Assembly: GCF_902170565.1 (NCBI RefSeq)
Contig: NZ_CABHXX010000005.1
Span: 1-64,000, forward strand
Reading direction: 5' to 3'
Length of the DNA stretch: 64,000 bases
Source: Yersinia thracica
GTDB lineage: Bacteria > Pseudomonadota > Gammaproteobacteria > Enterobacterales > Enterobacteriaceae
Shown: piece by piece, positions 20,341 to 30,662 of the stretch
Position numbering within the stretch: position 1 is the first letter of the stretch
Layout: the number at the start of each line of letters is the position of its first letter
Program-made: the position numbers and the translations under genes
Notes under the pieces: model-generated
Told to the model about the DNA's origin: nothing
The model's input: the letters and a program-made list of their open reading frames with translations, nothing else
Databases searched by the model: none

Positions 20341-20856
20341 CTAGATATGTAATTCAGCTAGTTTCTTTTCCGACAGAGCCAGCTTCTCACTGTCGTTGAT
20401 ACCCACATCATTATCAAGAATGTGTTGGGCAATCTCCTGCGCTTCTTCCAGCGAATGCATATGGTAAGTGCCACACTGATATTCGTTCAGCTCAGGAATT
20501 TTTCGCTGGTCGGTGACGTTCAGTACATCAGCCATAGCGGCTTTCCAGGCATCAGCAACACGTTGCTCATCTGGAGTACCAATCAAGCTCATATAGAAAC
20601 CGGTACGGCACCCCATTGGCGAGATATCAATAATCTCAACACCATTACCATTGAGATGGTTACGCATAAAACCAGCAAATAGGTGCTCCAGCGTATGGAT
20701 TCCTTTCTCTGGCAACACTTCTTTATTGGGTTTACAGAAGCGTAAATCAAATACAGTTATCTCGTCACCATGAGGAGTTTTCATCGTCTTAGCAACACGC
20801 ACAGCCGGTGCATTCATGATGGTATGGTCTACGGTAAAGCTATCCAATAATGGCAT
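20341..20856 (-). CDS. luxS: S-ribosylhomocysteine lyase LuxS
   Basis: LuxS cleaves S-ribosylhomocysteine to homocysteine and DPD, the precursor of autoinducer 2. The 171-residue protein has the metal ligands His54, His58 (HTLEH) and Cys128, and the active-site Cys in [17 protein letters not shown] precedes the ATG. It is separated from gshA by micA, as in E. coli. Confidence 0.98.
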   Translation of the reverse strand: MPLLDSFTVDHTIMNAPAVRVAKTMKTPHGDEITVFDLRFCKPNKEVLPEKGIHTLEHLFAGFMRNHLNGNGVEIIDISPMGCRTGFYMSLIGTPDEQRVADAWKAAMADVLNVTDQRKIPELNEYQCGTYHMHSLEEAQEIAQHILDNDVGINDSEKLALSEKKLAELHI

Positions 20857-20911
20857 TTAGTCACCTCCTCATAAAAAAATAATTTTTATTCGATCTTTTT
20901 TCGCAACCTGT

Positions 20912-20939
20912 GAAACTTTTTTCTATCCCGCGCGTCTTA
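20912..20939 (+). promoter_or_regulatory. Sigma-E-type promoter of micA
   Basis: GAAACTT (20912-20918) and TCTTA (20935-20939) are 16 bp apart and lie 7 bp before the expected micA start. This fits the sigma-E pattern (GGAACTT and TCnnA) known for micA. Confidence 0.75.
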
Positions 20940-20945
20940 ATAGGT

Positions 20946-21017
20946 GAAAGACGCGCATTTGTTATCATCATCCCTGTTATCAGAGATGTTAATTTGGCCA
21001 CAGCAATGTGGCCTTTT
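20946..21017 (+). ncRNA. micA: Hfq-dependent small RNA MicA
   Basis: The 72-nt segment starts GAAAGACGCGCATTTGTTAT and continues with ATCATCCCTG, matching the seed region of E. coli MicA, which base-pairs with ompA mRNA and other targets. It ends in a terminator with GGCCACA/TGTGGCC stem and TTTTCTTTTTT. Position between luxS and gshA and opposite orientation are the same as in E. coli. The known role is repression of porin synthesis under envelope stress. Confidence 0.93.
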
Positions 21018-21022
21018 CTTTT

Positions 21023-22582
21023 TTATTGGCCGCCGTGAAGTACCAAATACTCTTCAAAGCTTAGCTTATCTTTGAGTTCCAGCTCACGTTGACGCACCCA
21101 AGAGGCTGCGCCCTCTTCAGATAATTGCTCTTCAGTGAGCAATTCTAAAGGTTCAGTTTGCAGCATTTCTCGGTAGCGTTCTGCTAACTCAAGACCAACA
21201 CCCCCAATACCACCTTCTTTCATTGCTTGCAAAATACGCGCTGAGAACGTCAAACTCGGATCATCAAAGAACGCGACAAGTTCGTCACAAACCTGTTGAT
21301 ATTCAGTGCTATCTTTACCATCCAATACTTCGGCAACACGGCGCAAGTCCGCAAACAGATCTTTACCCACTTTTTCTAGCGGTTCACGGGTATCATTACA
21401 GCCCATACCGATAGTCTGACCGGGTTTACGCCCTTCCAAAATGACCCGATTCCAGTTTTTCCGGGTACACAGTAATTCGTCACTGCTCATTTCAGGCGCA
21501 TCAGCCAACACACACCAAATCAAGAATAAATCGAGGAAGCGCGCTTGTACCGCATCAACACCAATGGGTGAGAATGGGTTAATGTCCAAAGAGCGAACTT
21601 CAATATATTCAATCCCACCGCGCAACAAAGCATCAGAAGGGGATTCGCCAGCACGAGTCACTCGCTTAGGCCGAATCGGGGCATAGAGTTCATTTTCAAT
21701 CTGTAACACATTGGTGTTCAGTTGCAGATGACGCTCACCGTCTTTTAGTCCCAATGCTGCATATTCTTCTGATGGCGTTTTAATTGCGCGCTTCAGCCCA
21801 GCAACATAGGTATGCAGGTCATTAAACGTAATACCCAAATTACTCTGTGATTTATTGGTATAACCCAAGTCACTCAAGCGTAATGAGGTGGCATAAGGCA
21901 GATAACACATTCCTTTATCATTGCGTTCAAACGGCAATGCAGTTTCACGCCCTTGCAGGAATGACGCGCAAATGGCCGGTGAAGCACCAAACAGATAAGG
22001 GATAACCCAGCCAAAACGATAATAATTGCGGATCAGGCGGAAATATCCAGCTGAAATTTCTTCCTTGCCACTTTTTTCATCGGTAACACCCGCCCATGCC
22101 TGCCAAAACTCTAGCGGCAAAGAGAAATTATAGTGCACACCTGAAATCGTCTGCATCAAAGCACCATAACGATTTTTCAAACCCTCACGGTAAAGTGTCT
22201 TGAAACGGCCAATATTAGAAGAACCATATTTAGCCAGCTCAATATCCTGCTCTGCGCCAATAAAGCAAGGCATGCTCAGTGGCCACATGCGCTCATCACC
22301 CAGCTTACGGGCGGTATAGCGATGGATATCGCGCAAAAAAGCCAGCAAATGGTCAATATCGCCATCTACTGGTGTAATAAACTCCAGCAATGCCTCAGCA
22401 AAGTCGGTGGTAACCCACTGATGTGTTAATGCGGCACCCAATGACTCTGGATGGCCTGTCGAGGCTAATTGGCCATCGGCAGTCACTCTCAATGTTTCCC
22501 GCTCGATACCACGACGGATACCTTTCAGGGCTTTAGGGTGCGCTTCCAGCCAAGTTAGCGCGTGTGATACATCCGGGATCAA
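21023..22582 (-). CDS. gshA: Glutamate-cysteine ligase
   Basis: GshA joins glutamate and cysteine, the first and limiting step of glutathione synthesis. The 519-residue sequence matches E. coli GshA across the length ([54 protein letters not shown]). The start is most likely TTG at 22582 (reading [13 protein letters not shown]), which is preceded by GGGAGG at five bases and corresponds to the TTG start in E. coli. An ATG 13 codons upstream is possible. Confidence 0.96.
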   Translation of the reverse strand: MIPDVSHALTWLEAHPKALKGIRRGIERETLRVTADGQLASTGHPESLGAALTHQWVTTDFAEALLEFITPVDGDIDHLLAFLRDIHRYTARKLGDERMWPLSMPCFIGAEQDIELAKYGSSNIGRFKTLYREGLKNRYGALMQTISGVHYNFSLPLEFWQAWAGVTDEKSGKEEISAGYFRLIRNYYRFGWVIPYLFGASPAICASFLQGRETALPFERNDKGMCYLPYATSLRLSDLGYTNKSQSNLGITFNDLHTYVAGLKRAIKTPSEEYAALGLKDGERHLQLNTNVLQIENELYAPIRPKRVTRAGESPSDALLRGGIEYIEVRSLDINPFSPIGVDAVQARFLDLFLIWCVLADAPEMSSDELLCTRKNWNRVILEGRKPGQTIGMGCNDTREPLEKVGKDLFADLRRVAEVLDGKDSTEYQQVCDELVAFFDDPSLTFSARILQAMKEGGIGGVGLELAERYREMLQTEPLELLTEEQLSEEGAASWVRQRELELKDKLSFEEYLVLHGGQ

Positions 22583-22664
22583 ATCGACCTCCCGCTCTTG
22601 AAAACCATAACTCGCCAGCATACTGAAACTGCATAGATGTGACTATGTAAGTTTGTCACACTCT

Positions 22665-23093
22665 TTACTGCCACCAGGCAATTCCTTGTAACGTAACTAT
22701 CGTTAACACGATATAACGCAATGCTTTTCCCAGACACAGAAAAAAAGCCACAAGACCCCAAGGCATACGCAACCAGCCTGCCAACACACACATCAAATCG
22801 CCCACCACCGGTAGCCAGCTCAATAATAAAGCTGCCGGGCCAAAACGTTGAAGCCAGCCAAGAGCTGTACTCATCCCGCGCTGTGGCTTTAGTTCCGGTA
22901 ATAAGCGGCCTATAACAACATTAGTTAGCCCCCCAAGGGTATTCCCGACGGTCGCAGACAACACCAGCATCATGGCTGGCGCACTCCCTGCCGTTAAGAG
23001 GGTGACTAACAGAATTTCCGAATTTCCCGGTAAGAGCGTTGCGCTAAGAAAGCTACTCCCAAATAATGAAACAATAGCTAGCGTACTACTCAC
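22665..23093 (-). CDS. yqaA: Inner membrane protein YqaA (DedA/SNARE-associated family)
   Basis: A 142-residue protein with about four membrane segments, matching E. coli YqaA (SSFLSATLLPGNSEILLV, LLLSWLPVVGDLMCVLAGWL, FFLCLGKALRYIV). The GNSE and GD.LC elements recall DedA-family lipid transporters, but the substrate is unknown. It overlaps the end of yqaB by 4 bp, so the two are translationally coupled, and it lies 82 bp before gshA. Confidence 0.9.
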   Translation of the reverse strand: MSSTLAIVSLFGSSFLSATLLPGNSEILLVTLLTAGSAPAMMLVLSATVGNTLGGLTNVVIGRLLPELKPQRGMSTALGWLQRFGPAALLLSWLPVVGDLMCVLAGWLRMPWGLVAFFLCLGKALRYIVLTIVTLQGIAWWQ

Positions 23094-23656
23094 AGTAGAC
23101 GCACATCAACTATTGCCATATTGGCTCTTTTTGCCGCCTCAACACCAAAATCAGCATCTTCAAAGACCACACACTTCTGTGCAGGCACACCGAGTAACTG
23201 CGCGCAGCGCAAGAATGTCTCAGGCGCTGGCTTATGTTGAGTAACATCATCGGCACCGACAATGACATCAAAATAGTCACGCAAGCCTAAGTGGCGTAAA
23301 AGCAGCTCAGCCATGGCGCGTTCGCTTCCAGTGCCAACAGCCATAGGTTTACGCCCATGATAGGCTTTAACCACGTCTATGAGCGGCAGAGGCTTCACAT
23401 TATCCATCAGCAGTGATTTAAACAGTGCAGTTTTCTCAGCAGCCAACAAATGAGGATCCAGATCCGATTGATGATTAGCAATAATTACGCTAGCAATTTG
23501 CCACGTTGGCGCGCCATTTAAAGCGACCAAGGCCTGTTCGTCAAAAGCCATACCATAAGGCGTCAGCACTTGCCGCCATGCCTGACGATGCGTGGGCTCA
23601 GTATCCAGGATGGTGCCATCCATATCAAAAATCAGGCCTTCATAGCGATCGTACAT
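23090..23656 (-). CDS. yqaB: HAD phosphatase YqaB (fructose-1-phosphatase-type)
   Basis: A 188-residue HAD-superfamily hydrolase with the nucleophile motif IFDMDGTILDTEPTH near residue 10, a small cap domain, GTGSERA (motif II), HKPAPETFL (motif III Lys) and VVFEDADFGVEAA (motif IV Asp pair). E. coli YqaB dephosphorylates fructose-1-phosphate and 6-phosphogluconate. It is the first gene of a yqaB-yqaA unit. Confidence 0.93.
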   Translation of the reverse strand: MYDRYEGLIFDMDGTILDTEPTHRQAWRQVLTPYGMAFDEQALVALNGAPTWQIASVIIANHQSDLDPHLLAAEKTALFKSLLMDNVKPLPLIDVVKAYHGRKPMAVGTGSERAMAELLLRHLGLRDYFDVIVGADDVTQHKPAPETFLRCAQLLGVPAQKCVVFEDADFGVEAAKRANMAIVDVRLL

Positions 23657-23870
23657 CGTGACCCCACGACCAGGGAAAAAATGAAAAGCTACTTTATCGC
23701 AAACTAACTAAATTGTCGCTCACTGTATAATCAATTGAATTTAATCAAAAAACACCAGCCTCAATAGGAAATAGCGCTATAACGCATAGTAAAAATCAAT
23801 GAGTGAGAAGTATAGAAAGATAAGAGGCTGAAAACATTCAAATGGCAGTGCGGCGTAAGGCCTAAAAAGC

Positions 23871-23920
23871 AGAAAAACCCGCCGTAGCGAGGTTTCTTAA
23901 TATGGTGCACCCAGGAAGAT
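23871..23920. repeat. 50-bp direct repeat: tRNA terminator plus tRNA-Arg 3' end, copy A
   Basis: This 50-bp stretch is repeated at 24031-24080 with one mismatch. On the minus strand it contains the 3' end of tRNA-Arg including CCA and then a CCTCGC/GCGGG hairpin with T-run. The copy here ends an incomplete tRNA. Confidence 0.85.
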
Positions 23921-24006
23921 GACTCGGCTTACGCCTCGCCCTGCGGGCCGTTGCTAAAGCAACGTTGTCTCGCTTCGCTCGGCTCGAACTTCCGACCGCT
24001 CGGTTC
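23903..24006 (-). pseudogene. Broken tRNA-Arg copy
   Basis: The 3' 18 nt of tRNA-Arg(ACG) lie at 23903-23920 and the T-loop and 3' anticodon arm at 23984-24006. A 63-bp foreign segment with a GTTGC/GCAAC hairpin splits them. The 5' half (D arm and acceptor strand) is missing. It cannot give a functional tRNA. Confidence 0.75.
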
Positions 24007-24030
24007 TATGCCTTTCTGGCATCCAATAGC

Positions 24031-24080
24031 AGAAAACCCCGCCGTAGCGAGGTTTCTTAATATGGTGCACCCAGGAAGAT
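24031..24080. repeat. 50-bp direct repeat: tRNA terminator plus tRNA-Arg 3' end, copy B
   Basis: Second copy of the repeat at 23871-23920. Here it belongs to the intact tRNA-Arg at 24063-24139; the part at 24031-24056 forms the terminator of the tRNA transcript on the minus strand. Confidence 0.85.
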
Positions 24081-24139
24081 TCGAACTTCCGACCGCTCGG
24101 TTCGTAGCCGAGTACTCTATCCAGCTGAGCTATGGGTGC
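24063..24139 (-). tRNA. tRNA-Arg (ACG)
   Basis: The 77-nt gene has acceptor stem GCACCCA/TGGGTGC, D loop AGCTCAGCTGGATAGAG, anticodon ACG in CTCGGCTACGAACCGAG, T loop GTTCGAATC and an encoded CCA. It corresponds to argVYZQ of E. coli, which also lie next to serV and csrA. Confidence 0.97.
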
Positions 24140-24197
24140 AATTAATTCTTTGACACTACCTGATGTTCATTTGACTATTTCACCATACTGCAAAATA

Positions 24198-24274
24198 TGG
24201 TGCACCCAGGAAGATTCGAACTTCCGACCGCTCGGTTCGTAGCCGAGTACTCTATCCAGCTGAGCTATGGGTGC
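24198..24274 (-). tRNA. tRNA-Arg (ACG), second copy
   Basis: The sequence is identical over 77 nt to the copy at 24063-24139, with anticodon ACG and encoded CCA. The two are 58 bp apart and presumably made as one precursor with tRNA-Ser. Confidence 0.97.
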
Positions 24275-24282
24275 ATAGTAAA

Positions 24283-24375
24283 TGGCGGTGAGGGAGGGAT
24301 TCGAACCCTCGATACAGCTTTTGACCGTATACTCCCTTAGCAGGGGAGCGCCTTCAGCCTCTCGGCCACCTCACC
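24283..24375 (-). tRNA. serV: tRNA-Ser (GCT)
   Basis: A 93-nt class II tRNA with acceptor stem GGTGAGG/CCTCACC, anticodon GCT in TCCCCTGCTAAGGGAG, a long variable arm and encoded CCA. It matches E. coli serV in sequence and place, as the first gene of the Ser-Arg cluster. Confidence 0.97.
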
Positions 24376-24706
24376 ATACGCTTCTTTCGAATTGTGCCTA
24401 ACTTGCTTTTGAAGAAGCTCATCGGCACTGCGTGGCGCACATATTACTTTCCCGCACTTATAAGTCAAACAATTTTTCCTAACTCACGTTCATTTGCACA
24501 ATTCACACACAACATGGGCAGTTTCACGTCAAAAAGAGTGTTTTATCAACAGGGATGATAGAGTTTATTGTGGTGTAGCCAGAGAGTGAGAAAAAAGAAA
24601 TTATCCTGATCACCCCATTAAATTAATCGTGAGCAGATAATTATTACAGAAATAAGAACACAAAAAGGGAATGAAGAGCGAAATGAGGGGGAAATAAACA
24701 GCAGTA

Positions 24707-24729
24707 GCGCCTCGTGTAACACGAGACGC
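24707..24729 (-). terminator. Hairpin after csrA
   Basis: On the minus strand GCGTCTCGTG and CACGAGGCGC pair around TTA, about 10 bp after the csrA stop. No strong T-run follows, so it may be a weak terminator or a 3' stabilising hairpin. Confidence 0.55.
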
Positions 24730-24739
24730 TTCTTCATAA

Positions 24740-24925
24740 TCAGTAAGTCGTCGGTTGGGACTTTTCTGCTTGGATACGCTGGTAGATTTCTTCACGGTGA
24801 ACAGAAACCTCTTTCGGAGCATTTACACCAATACGGACTTGGTTGCCTTTAACCCCTAATACAGTAACCGTAACCTCATCGCCAATCATGAGTGTTTCAC
24901 CAACTCGACGAGTCAGAATAAGCAT
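24740..24925 (-). CDS. csrA: Carbon storage regulator CsrA
   Basis: CsrA is a dimeric RNA-binding protein that binds GGA motifs in mRNA leaders and controls central carbon metabolism, motility and virulence. The 61-residue sequence [20 protein letters not shown] is the conserved start. The RNA-contact residues (LTRR near 4-7 and the [19 protein letters not shown] segment including Arg44) are present. It lies between alaS and the tRNA cluster as in E. coli. Confidence 0.98.
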
Positions 24926-25167
24926 TCTTTGCTCCTTGAAAAATTAAAAGAGTCGGGTCTCTCAGTTTCCCCGCCATTATCCATCATACACCGTGAAAAC
25001 GTAAGCTATCACATTCACATAAAATGTAAGTAGCTTGGTCAAGTCTCTAACTAATACAAGTTTAGCTGAAGCAAACAACTTTGCGTTTAACTTTGTTTTC
25101 GAACTATGACAGGAAAATTGAAAAACGCCATACCCAACATACAGATATGGCGTATTGATTTACTGAC

Positions 25168-27795
25168 TTATAGTCGGGATGCTACCCATGCTTCAACACT
25201 GGCTAATGCTGATGGCAATGCTTGCACATCGGTACCACCTGCCTGAGCCATATCAGGGCGCCCACCGCCTTTACCGCCGACCTGCTGGGCAATATCGGCG
25301 ATTAACTCACCCGCTTTTACTTTACCGGTGAGATCTTTGGTTACACCAACGATTAGGCTGACCTTATCATCTGCGGTCGTTGCCAGCACAATAATTGCAG
25401 AACCCAGTTGATTTTTAAGATCATCAACCATGGTACGCAACATTTTTGGCTCAACATTATCCAACTGGCTAACTAAAAGTTTCACACCATTGATCAATTT
25501 CGCACTAGACGATAATGAAGCACTTTCCTGAGCAGCTTGCTGATCTTTCAATTGCTGGAGTTCACGCTCGAGCATTTTACTGCGATCCAGCACCGCACGA
25601 ACTTTATCGGCCAGATTATGGGTATCGCCTTTAACCAAATGAGCAACATCCGAAAGCAGGTCACTCTGCTGGTGCAGTAGCGCAATAGCACCCTCGCCAG
25701 TGACAGCTTCAATACGGCGAATTCCCGCGGCAGTCCCTGATTCAGACAAAATACGGAACAAACCGATATCACCGGTACGGCTAGCATGAAGACCGCCACA
25801 TAGCTCGGTTGAGAAATCCCCCATGGTCAAAACTCTCACCTGGTCATCATACTTCTCGCCGAACAGAGCCATCGCGCCTTTTTCTTTCGCCGCATCCAAC
25901 TCCATCACTTCGGTTTGGACTGGCATATTACGGCGAATTTGCTCGTTAACGATATCCTCTACCAGACGAATCTGTTCCGGTTTCATTGCTTCAAAATGCG
26001 AGAAATCGAAACGCAGGTATTTATCATTAACTAATGAGCCTTTTTGAGCAACGTGCTCGCCCAGAGTTTTGCGTAATGCTGCATGCAGTAAATGAGTTGC
26101 AGAATGGTTCAAACGAATACGGTTACGCCGCGCAACATCCACCCGAGCATCAATGCTGTGATTAACTCGCAATGTTCCATGAGTTAACTGCCCTAAATGA
26201 CCGATAGCCTGACCATATTTCTGAGTGTCAGCCACAGCAAAAGTTGCAGTCGCATTTTTCAGTTCGCCTTTATCACCAACCTGGCCGCCAGACTCACCGT
26301 AGAATGGGGTTTGATTCAGGACAACAACAGCCTCTTCACCTTCATGAATCTCATCAACAGCTTCGCCATTGCGGAACAACGCGGTCACAGTTGACTGCTG
26401 CTGAACATGGTCATAGCCAGAGAACTCGCTTGCGCTATCGACACGAATCAAACTGTTATAATCGGCACCAAAACCACTGGATTCACGAGCACGGCGACGC
26501 TGGGCTTCCATTGCTTGTTCAAAACCGGCTTCATCCACTTTCAGATTACGTTCACGGCAGACATCTGCGGTTAAATCAACCGGGAAGCCGTAGGTGTCGT
26601 ACAGGCGGAAAGCAGTCTCGCCATCGAGAGTATCACCGGTCAATTTACCAAGTTCTTCATCCAACAGAGCTAAGCCGCGCTCTAATGTCCGCGCAAACTG
26701 TTCTTCTTCGGTTTTCAGAACCTGCTCAACCATCGCCTGCTGTTGCTTCAATTCAGCAGCAGCAGAACCCATTACAGCAATCAGCGGAGCAACCAGTTTG
26801 TAGAAGAAAGTCTCTTTCGCGCCCAGCATGTTGCCATGGCGGATAGCTCGACGAATGATACGGCGCAGTACATAACCACGGTTTTCATTCGACGGAATAA
26901 CACCATCAGAAATAAGGAAAGCGCAAGAGCGGATATGGTCAGCAATAACTCGCAGCGACTTGCTAGAAAGGTCAGTCGCACCAGTAACTTCCGCTACTGC
27001 TTTAATTAAATCTCGGAACAGATCAATCTCGTAGTTCGAGTTAACATGTTGTAATACCGCAGCAATACGCTCAAGCCCCATACCGGTATCAACCGATGGC
27101 TTAGGCAATGGCAACATCGTACCATCAGACTGACGGTTGAACTGCATGAAGACAATATTCCAGATCTCAATATAACGATCACCGTCTTCTTCAGCCGATC
27201 CAGGCGGGCCACCCCAAATGTGGTCACCATGGTCAAAGAAAATCTCTGTGCATGGACCGCAAGGACCAGTATCACCCATTTGCCAGAAGTTATCTGATGC
27301 AAATGCACTACCTTTGTTATCACCAATACGGATAATACGCTCACGCGGGATCCCGATGTCATTGGCCCAGATTTCATAGGCTTCGTCGTCGGTTTCGTAA
27401 ACGGTTACCCACAGTTTCTCTTTTGGTAAATTAAACCACTGTTCGCCAGTTAATAATTCCCAAGCGAAACTGATGGCATCATGTTTGAAGTAATCGCCGA
27501 AGCTGAAGTTACCTAACATTTCAAAGAATGTATGATGACGCGCGGTATAACCTACGTTTTCAAGGTCATTATGCTTACCACCTGCTCGCACACAGCGCTG
27601 AGAGGTTGTCGCACGGGAGTATGCCCGTTTATCCAAACCTAAGAAAACATCCTTAAACTGGTTCATCCCGGCATTGGTAAACAACAGCGTAGGGTCATTA
27701 TTAGGGACCAAAGAGCTGCTTGATACAACCTGATGTCCCTTGCTATGAAAGAAATCGAGAAACGCTTGACGAATCTCAGCGGTGCTCTTGCTCAT
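25168..27795 (-). CDS. alaS: Alanyl-tRNA synthetase
   Basis: AlaRS charges and edits tRNA-Ala. The 875-residue protein has the class II catalytic core (about 1-240, with [19 protein letters not shown]), the tRNA-recognition region, an editing domain with the zinc ligands HSATHLLH and CGGLH, and the C-Ala domain ending [15 protein letters not shown]. It lies between recX and csrA. Confidence 0.98.
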   Translation of the reverse strand: MSKSTAEIRQAFLDFFHSKGHQVVSSSSLVPNNDPTLLFTNAGMNQFKDVFLGLDKRAYSRATTSQRCVRAGGKHNDLENVGYTARHHTFFEMLGNFSFGDYFKHDAISFAWELLTGEQWFNLPKEKLWVTVYETDDEAYEIWANDIGIPRERIIRIGDNKGSAFASDNFWQMGDTGPCGPCTEIFFDHGDHIWGGPPGSAEEDGDRYIEIWNIVFMQFNRQSDGTMLPLPKPSVDTGMGLERIAAVLQHVNSNYEIDLFRDLIKAVAEVTGATDLSSKSLRVIADHIRSCAFLISDGVIPSNENRGYVLRRIIRRAIRHGNMLGAKETFFYKLVAPLIAVMGSAAAELKQQQAMVEQVLKTEEEQFARTLERGLALLDEELGKLTGDTLDGETAFRLYDTYGFPVDLTADVCRERNLKVDEAGFEQAMEAQRRRARESSGFGADYNSLIRVDSASEFSGYDHVQQQSTVTALFRNGEAVDEIHEGEEAVVVLNQTPFYGESGGQVGDKGELKNATATFAVADTQKYGQAIGHLGQLTHGTLRVNHSIDARVDVARRNRIRLNHSATHLLHAALRKTLGEHVAQKGSLVNDKYLRFDFSHFEAMKPEQIRLVEDIVNEQIRRNMPVQTEVMELDAAKEKGAMALFGEKYDDQVRVLTMGDFSTELCGGLHASRTGDIGLFRILSESGTAAGIRRIEAVTGEGAIALLHQQSDLLSDVAHLVKGDTHNLADKVRAVLDRSKMLERELQQLKDQQAAQESASLSSSAKLINGVKLLVSQLDNVEPKMLRTMVDDLKNQLGSAIIVLATTADDKVSLIVGVTKDLTGKVKAGELIADIAQQVGGKGGGRPDMAQAGGTDVQALPSALASVEAWVASRL

Positions 27796-27935
27796 AATTG
27801 CCCCAGAAACAAGCTAAAAGAATAGTCCGCGAGCGGATTGCGTTACTTTAAATAGCAACACAAAGGGTAAGCTCACGAACAAAAAGTGGGACTAAGATAA
27901 ATTTTCTTCAAGGGGAAGTAAAATCCTGTGTGCAT

Positions 27936-28439
27936 TCATTCGACAAAATCATTGTAAATCGACTGAATTTCCTCCTGGAGGAAACCACGATAGAGCAGAT
28001 AGCGCTGAACCTTAGCTTTTTCTTTCCATTCAACAGGTAAAACTTCACTAAATTTACGCTGCGCGATCTCTTTGGCAAGTAAGCACCAATCTATTTCACT
28101 AATTTCAAAAGCAACCTGAATAAGTTCTTTATCAACACCTTTTTGCATCAATTCCGAGCGGATACGCTGTGCGCCATATCCTTTACGACTGCGGCTATTA
28201 ATGTAACTGGTCGCAAAGCGGGAATCATCTAACCAATTATGTTGGTAGCAATAAGCAACAATTTGCTCAATAACTTTCGGATCAATCTCTGCGGCAGGTT
28301 CGCAATCCCCACTACCAGTGCGTTTCCCCCAATTTCCTTTTGCCGAAAATGGTTGTGCGGCAAGCTTGCGACGCAATTCAGATTCACTATGGTCACGTTG
28401 GGAGAGGAGCCTCATGGCACGGCTTAGTAGGTCATTCAT
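27936..28439 (-). CDS. recX: RecA regulatory protein RecX
   Basis: RecX is a small helical protein that binds RecA filaments and limits their growth. The 167-residue protein has the family repeats (LLSQRDHSESELRRKL, YINSRSRKGYGAQRIRSEL, YLLYRGFLQEEIQSI). A segment of about 15 residues near 42-56 is rich in Gly/Glu and weakly conserved. The start at 28439 (MNDLLSRAMRLL) follows AAGGATATTT. It follows recA by about 320 bp with a terminator between them. Confidence 0.93.
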   Translation of the reverse strand: MNDLLSRAMRLLSQRDHSESELRRKLAAQPFSAKGNWGKRTGSGDCEPAAEIDPKVIEQIVAYCYQHNWLDDSRFATSYINSRSRKGYGAQRIRSELMQKGVDKELIQVAFEISEIDWCLLAKEIAQRKFSEVLPVEWKEKAKVQRYLLYRGFLQEEIQSIYNDFVE

Positions 28440-28688
28440 AAATATCCTTTTTACTTGGGCCACAGCAGTGTTAGCGACACTTATTACTCGGCCCATCTAT
28501 GGCCTCACGGCTACAAGCTTATTCAGTTTAGTCCCAACGCTAATTATCTATAGAAGTTGCCACCCTAGTTACTGACTGCAATATTCATTCGTTTGTAGAC
28601 TTGCTTCCACTTCGATTATGTTGGGTATGAACATAAATTGAGATTGTCGCGCACATCAGGGGTGGCTAAAACGGATACATCATTTACT

Positions 28689-28715
28689 AAAACGGCCCAC
28701 GTATTAGGTGAGCCG
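28689..28715 (-). terminator. recA terminator (recA-recX intergenic)
   Basis: On the minus strand CGGCTCAC and GTGGGCCG pair with one mismatch around a 7-nt loop and are followed by TTTTAG, 46 bp after the recA stop. Partial readthrough into recX is known for this arrangement in E. coli. The rest of the 320-bp gap shows no gene. Confidence 0.75.
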
Positions 28716-28760
28716 CATATTAAATACTTAATTTACTAACCAGGCCGATAGCCTTATAAA

Positions 28761-29825
28761 TTAAAACTCTTCGCTGGTTTCATCGGCTTCATCAGCAAGT
28801 GCTGCTGTGGCTACAGGTTGTTCGCCATTACCACCATTGAGAAGCATTTCACGCAATTTCTTATCCAACTCAGCGGCAACCGCTGGGTTTTCTTTTAAGT
28901 AGTTACTGGCATTCGCTTTACCCTGACCAATCTTGTCACCGTTATAGCTATACCATGCACCAGCTTTCTCAATCAGTTTGTGTTTAACACCCAAATCAAC
29001 CAATTCGCCGTTGATATTGATTCCTTCACCGTACAGGATCTGGAATTCAGCTTGTTTAAATGGTGCTGCGATTTTGTTTTTCACCACTTTAACGCGAGTC
29101 TCACTACCCACAACCACATCACCGTCTTTTACTGCACCAATACGGCGGATGTCCAAACGCACGGAGGCATAAAACTTAAGGGCATTGCCACCCGTCGTGG
29201 TTTCTGGGTTGCCAAACATAACGCCGATTTTCATACGGATCTGGTTAATAAAGATCAATAAGGTATTAGCGTTCTTCAGGTTACCGGCCAACTTACGCAT
29301 CGCCTGGCTCATCATTCGTGCCGCGAGGCCCATGTGAGAATCACCGATTTCGCCTTCGATTTCAGCTTTTGGTGTAAGTGCGGCTACGGAGTCAACAATA
29401 ATGACATCAACCGCGCCGGAGCGAGTCAATGCATCACAGATTTCCAGAGCTTGCTCACCCGTATCTGGTTGAGAACACAGTAAGTTATCAATATCTACAC
29501 CTAATTTTTTGGCATAAATCGGATCAAGTGCATGCTCAGCATCGATAAATGCGCAGGTTTTACCTTCACGCTGCGCGGAAGCAATAACCTGTAAAGTCAG
29601 TGTTGTTTTACCTGATGACTCTGGGCCATAAATCTCAACAATACGCCCCATCGGTAGGCCACCAGCCCCCAATGCGATATCAAGAGAAAGTGAACCGGTA
29701 GAGATGGTTTCAACATCCATTGAGCGGTCTTCGCCAAGGCGCATGATTGAGCCTTTGCCGAATTGTTTTTCAATTTGGCCCAGTGCTGCTGCTAACGCCT
29801 TTTGTTTATTCTCATCAATAGCCAT
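28761..29825 (-). CDS. recA: Recombinase RecA
   Basis: RecA forms filaments on single-stranded DNA, drives strand exchange and triggers LexA cleavage. The 354-residue protein has the Walker A GPESSGKT near 67, the Walker [13 protein letters not shown], the L2 loop [19 protein letters not shown], and an acidic C-terminal tail ([10 protein letters not shown]). The start at 29825 ([11 protein letters not shown]) follows GGGAG; longer in-frame codons run through the promoter. It is controlled by the LexA box upstream. Confidence 0.99.
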   Translation of the reverse strand: MAIDENKQKALAAALGQIEKQFGKGSIMRLGEDRSMDVETISTGSLSLDIALGAGGLPMGRIVEIYGPESSGKTTLTLQVIASAQREGKTCAFIDAEHALDPIYAKKLGVDIDNLLCSQPDTGEQALEICDALTRSGAVDVIIVDSVAALTPKAEIEGEIGDSHMGLAARMMSQAMRKLAGNLKNANTLLIFINQIRMKIGVMFGNPETTTGGNALKFYASVRLDIRRIGAVKDGDVVVGSETRVKVVKNKIAAPFKQAEFQILYGEGININGELVDLGVKHKLIEKAGAWYSYNGDKIGQGKANASNYLKENPAVAAELDKKLREMLLNGGNGEQPVATAALADEADETSEEF

Positions 29826-29902
29826 TTTTACTCCCTCTCTGGGATGCAGGATTGCCCCTATCATCACCACTGAATGTTGTTTTGTGCAGGAAATTACCAC
29901 TA

Positions 29903-29930
29903 ATTATACTGTACAATCATACAGTATCAA
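29903..29930 (-). promoter_or_regulatory. recA promoter with LexA (SOS) box
   Basis: On the minus strand TTGATA (29925-29930) and TATAAT (29903-29908) are 16 bp apart. The spacer holds CTGTATGATTGTACAG (29909-29924), a perfect LexA box, so LexA bound here blocks the promoter. This is the same layout as in E. coli. Confidence 0.95.
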
Positions 29931-29932
29931 GA

Positions 29933-30427
29933 CTAATTTTGCAGAAAATCATCTAATAGTGTTTGTAGTGCGAAAACAGCTGCTTGCAGCCTGACCTCGT
30001 CACGATCACCGGGAAAAATTTGTTTTGTAGCACTGATCTGACCGTCACGCGTAGCAAAAGCAAACCACACGGTACCTACTGGCTTCTCTGCTGTGCCGCC
30101 ATCAGGCCCGGCAACCCCGCTGATCGATACTGAGAAGTCCGCACTAGCTGCGTGCAATGCGCCCTGCGCCATTTCCTGGACAACAGCTTCACTGACAGCA
30201 CCGTATTGTGCCAATGTGCTTTCTTTTACACCCAGTAAATCATGCTTTGCCGCATTGCTGTACGTGACAAAGCCACGATCAAAATAGGCTGAACTGCCCG
30301 CGATATCCGTCAGGGCTTTGGCGACCCAGCCGCCAGTACAGGACTCAGCACAAGTCACCCAAGCACCACGGGCCTTTAACTTACGGCCAATTGCAGTACT
30401 GAGCTGACGTAATTGTTTCTCGCTCAT
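29933..30427 (-). CDS. pncC: Nicotinamide-nucleotide amidase PncC
   Basis: PncC deamidates nicotinamide mononucleotide to nicotinic acid mononucleotide in the pyridine nucleotide salvage cycle. The 164-residue protein is a single CinA C-terminal domain with the motifs TCAESCTGGWVAKALTD and SISGVAGPDGGTAEKPVGTV. It ends just before the recA promoter. Confidence 0.95.
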   Translation of the reverse strand: MSEKQLRQLSTAIGRKLKARGAWVTCAESCTGGWVAKALTDIAGSSAYFDRGFVTYSNAAKHDLLGVKESTLAQYGAVSEAVVQEMAQGALHAASADFSVSISGVAGPDGGTAEKPVGTVWFAFATRDGQISATKQIFPGDRDEVRLQAAVFALQTLLDDFLQN

Positions 30428-30662
30428 TGTTGCCCCTTACTCTAATCAAATCTTCTGGCGCTGATAGTAGCACTTCTTTAGCCCGTAACGGCAACCACTG
30501 TCAGTTATGCGAAACGCTTCGCAGGGTGCAATGAAAAAAAGCGCTTTTTCTTACAAAGCTTTACCTCAGAGACTCAGCTGTTAGTATCAAAATAAAGAAG
30601 ATGCGGCTGGCAATCAGTGATACCGGTGATTTATCCGGATATGATGAACTAAGGACGTGGCA

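Noticed and set aside
23871-24080. CRISPR-like repeats
   Set aside because: Only two copies, and each contains tRNA 3' sequence and a terminator; there are no regular spacers and no cas genes anywhere in the window.
23951-24145. Plus-strand frame of 64 residues over the tRNA-Arg region
   Set aside because: It is an antisense reading of tRNA-Arg sequence and repeats (HPGRFELPTARFVAEY), a frequent false protein call.
25168-27795. Several long frames opposite alaS, clpB and ffh
   Set aside because: They follow the codon structure of the real genes on the other strand and show no recognisable domains or ribosome sites.
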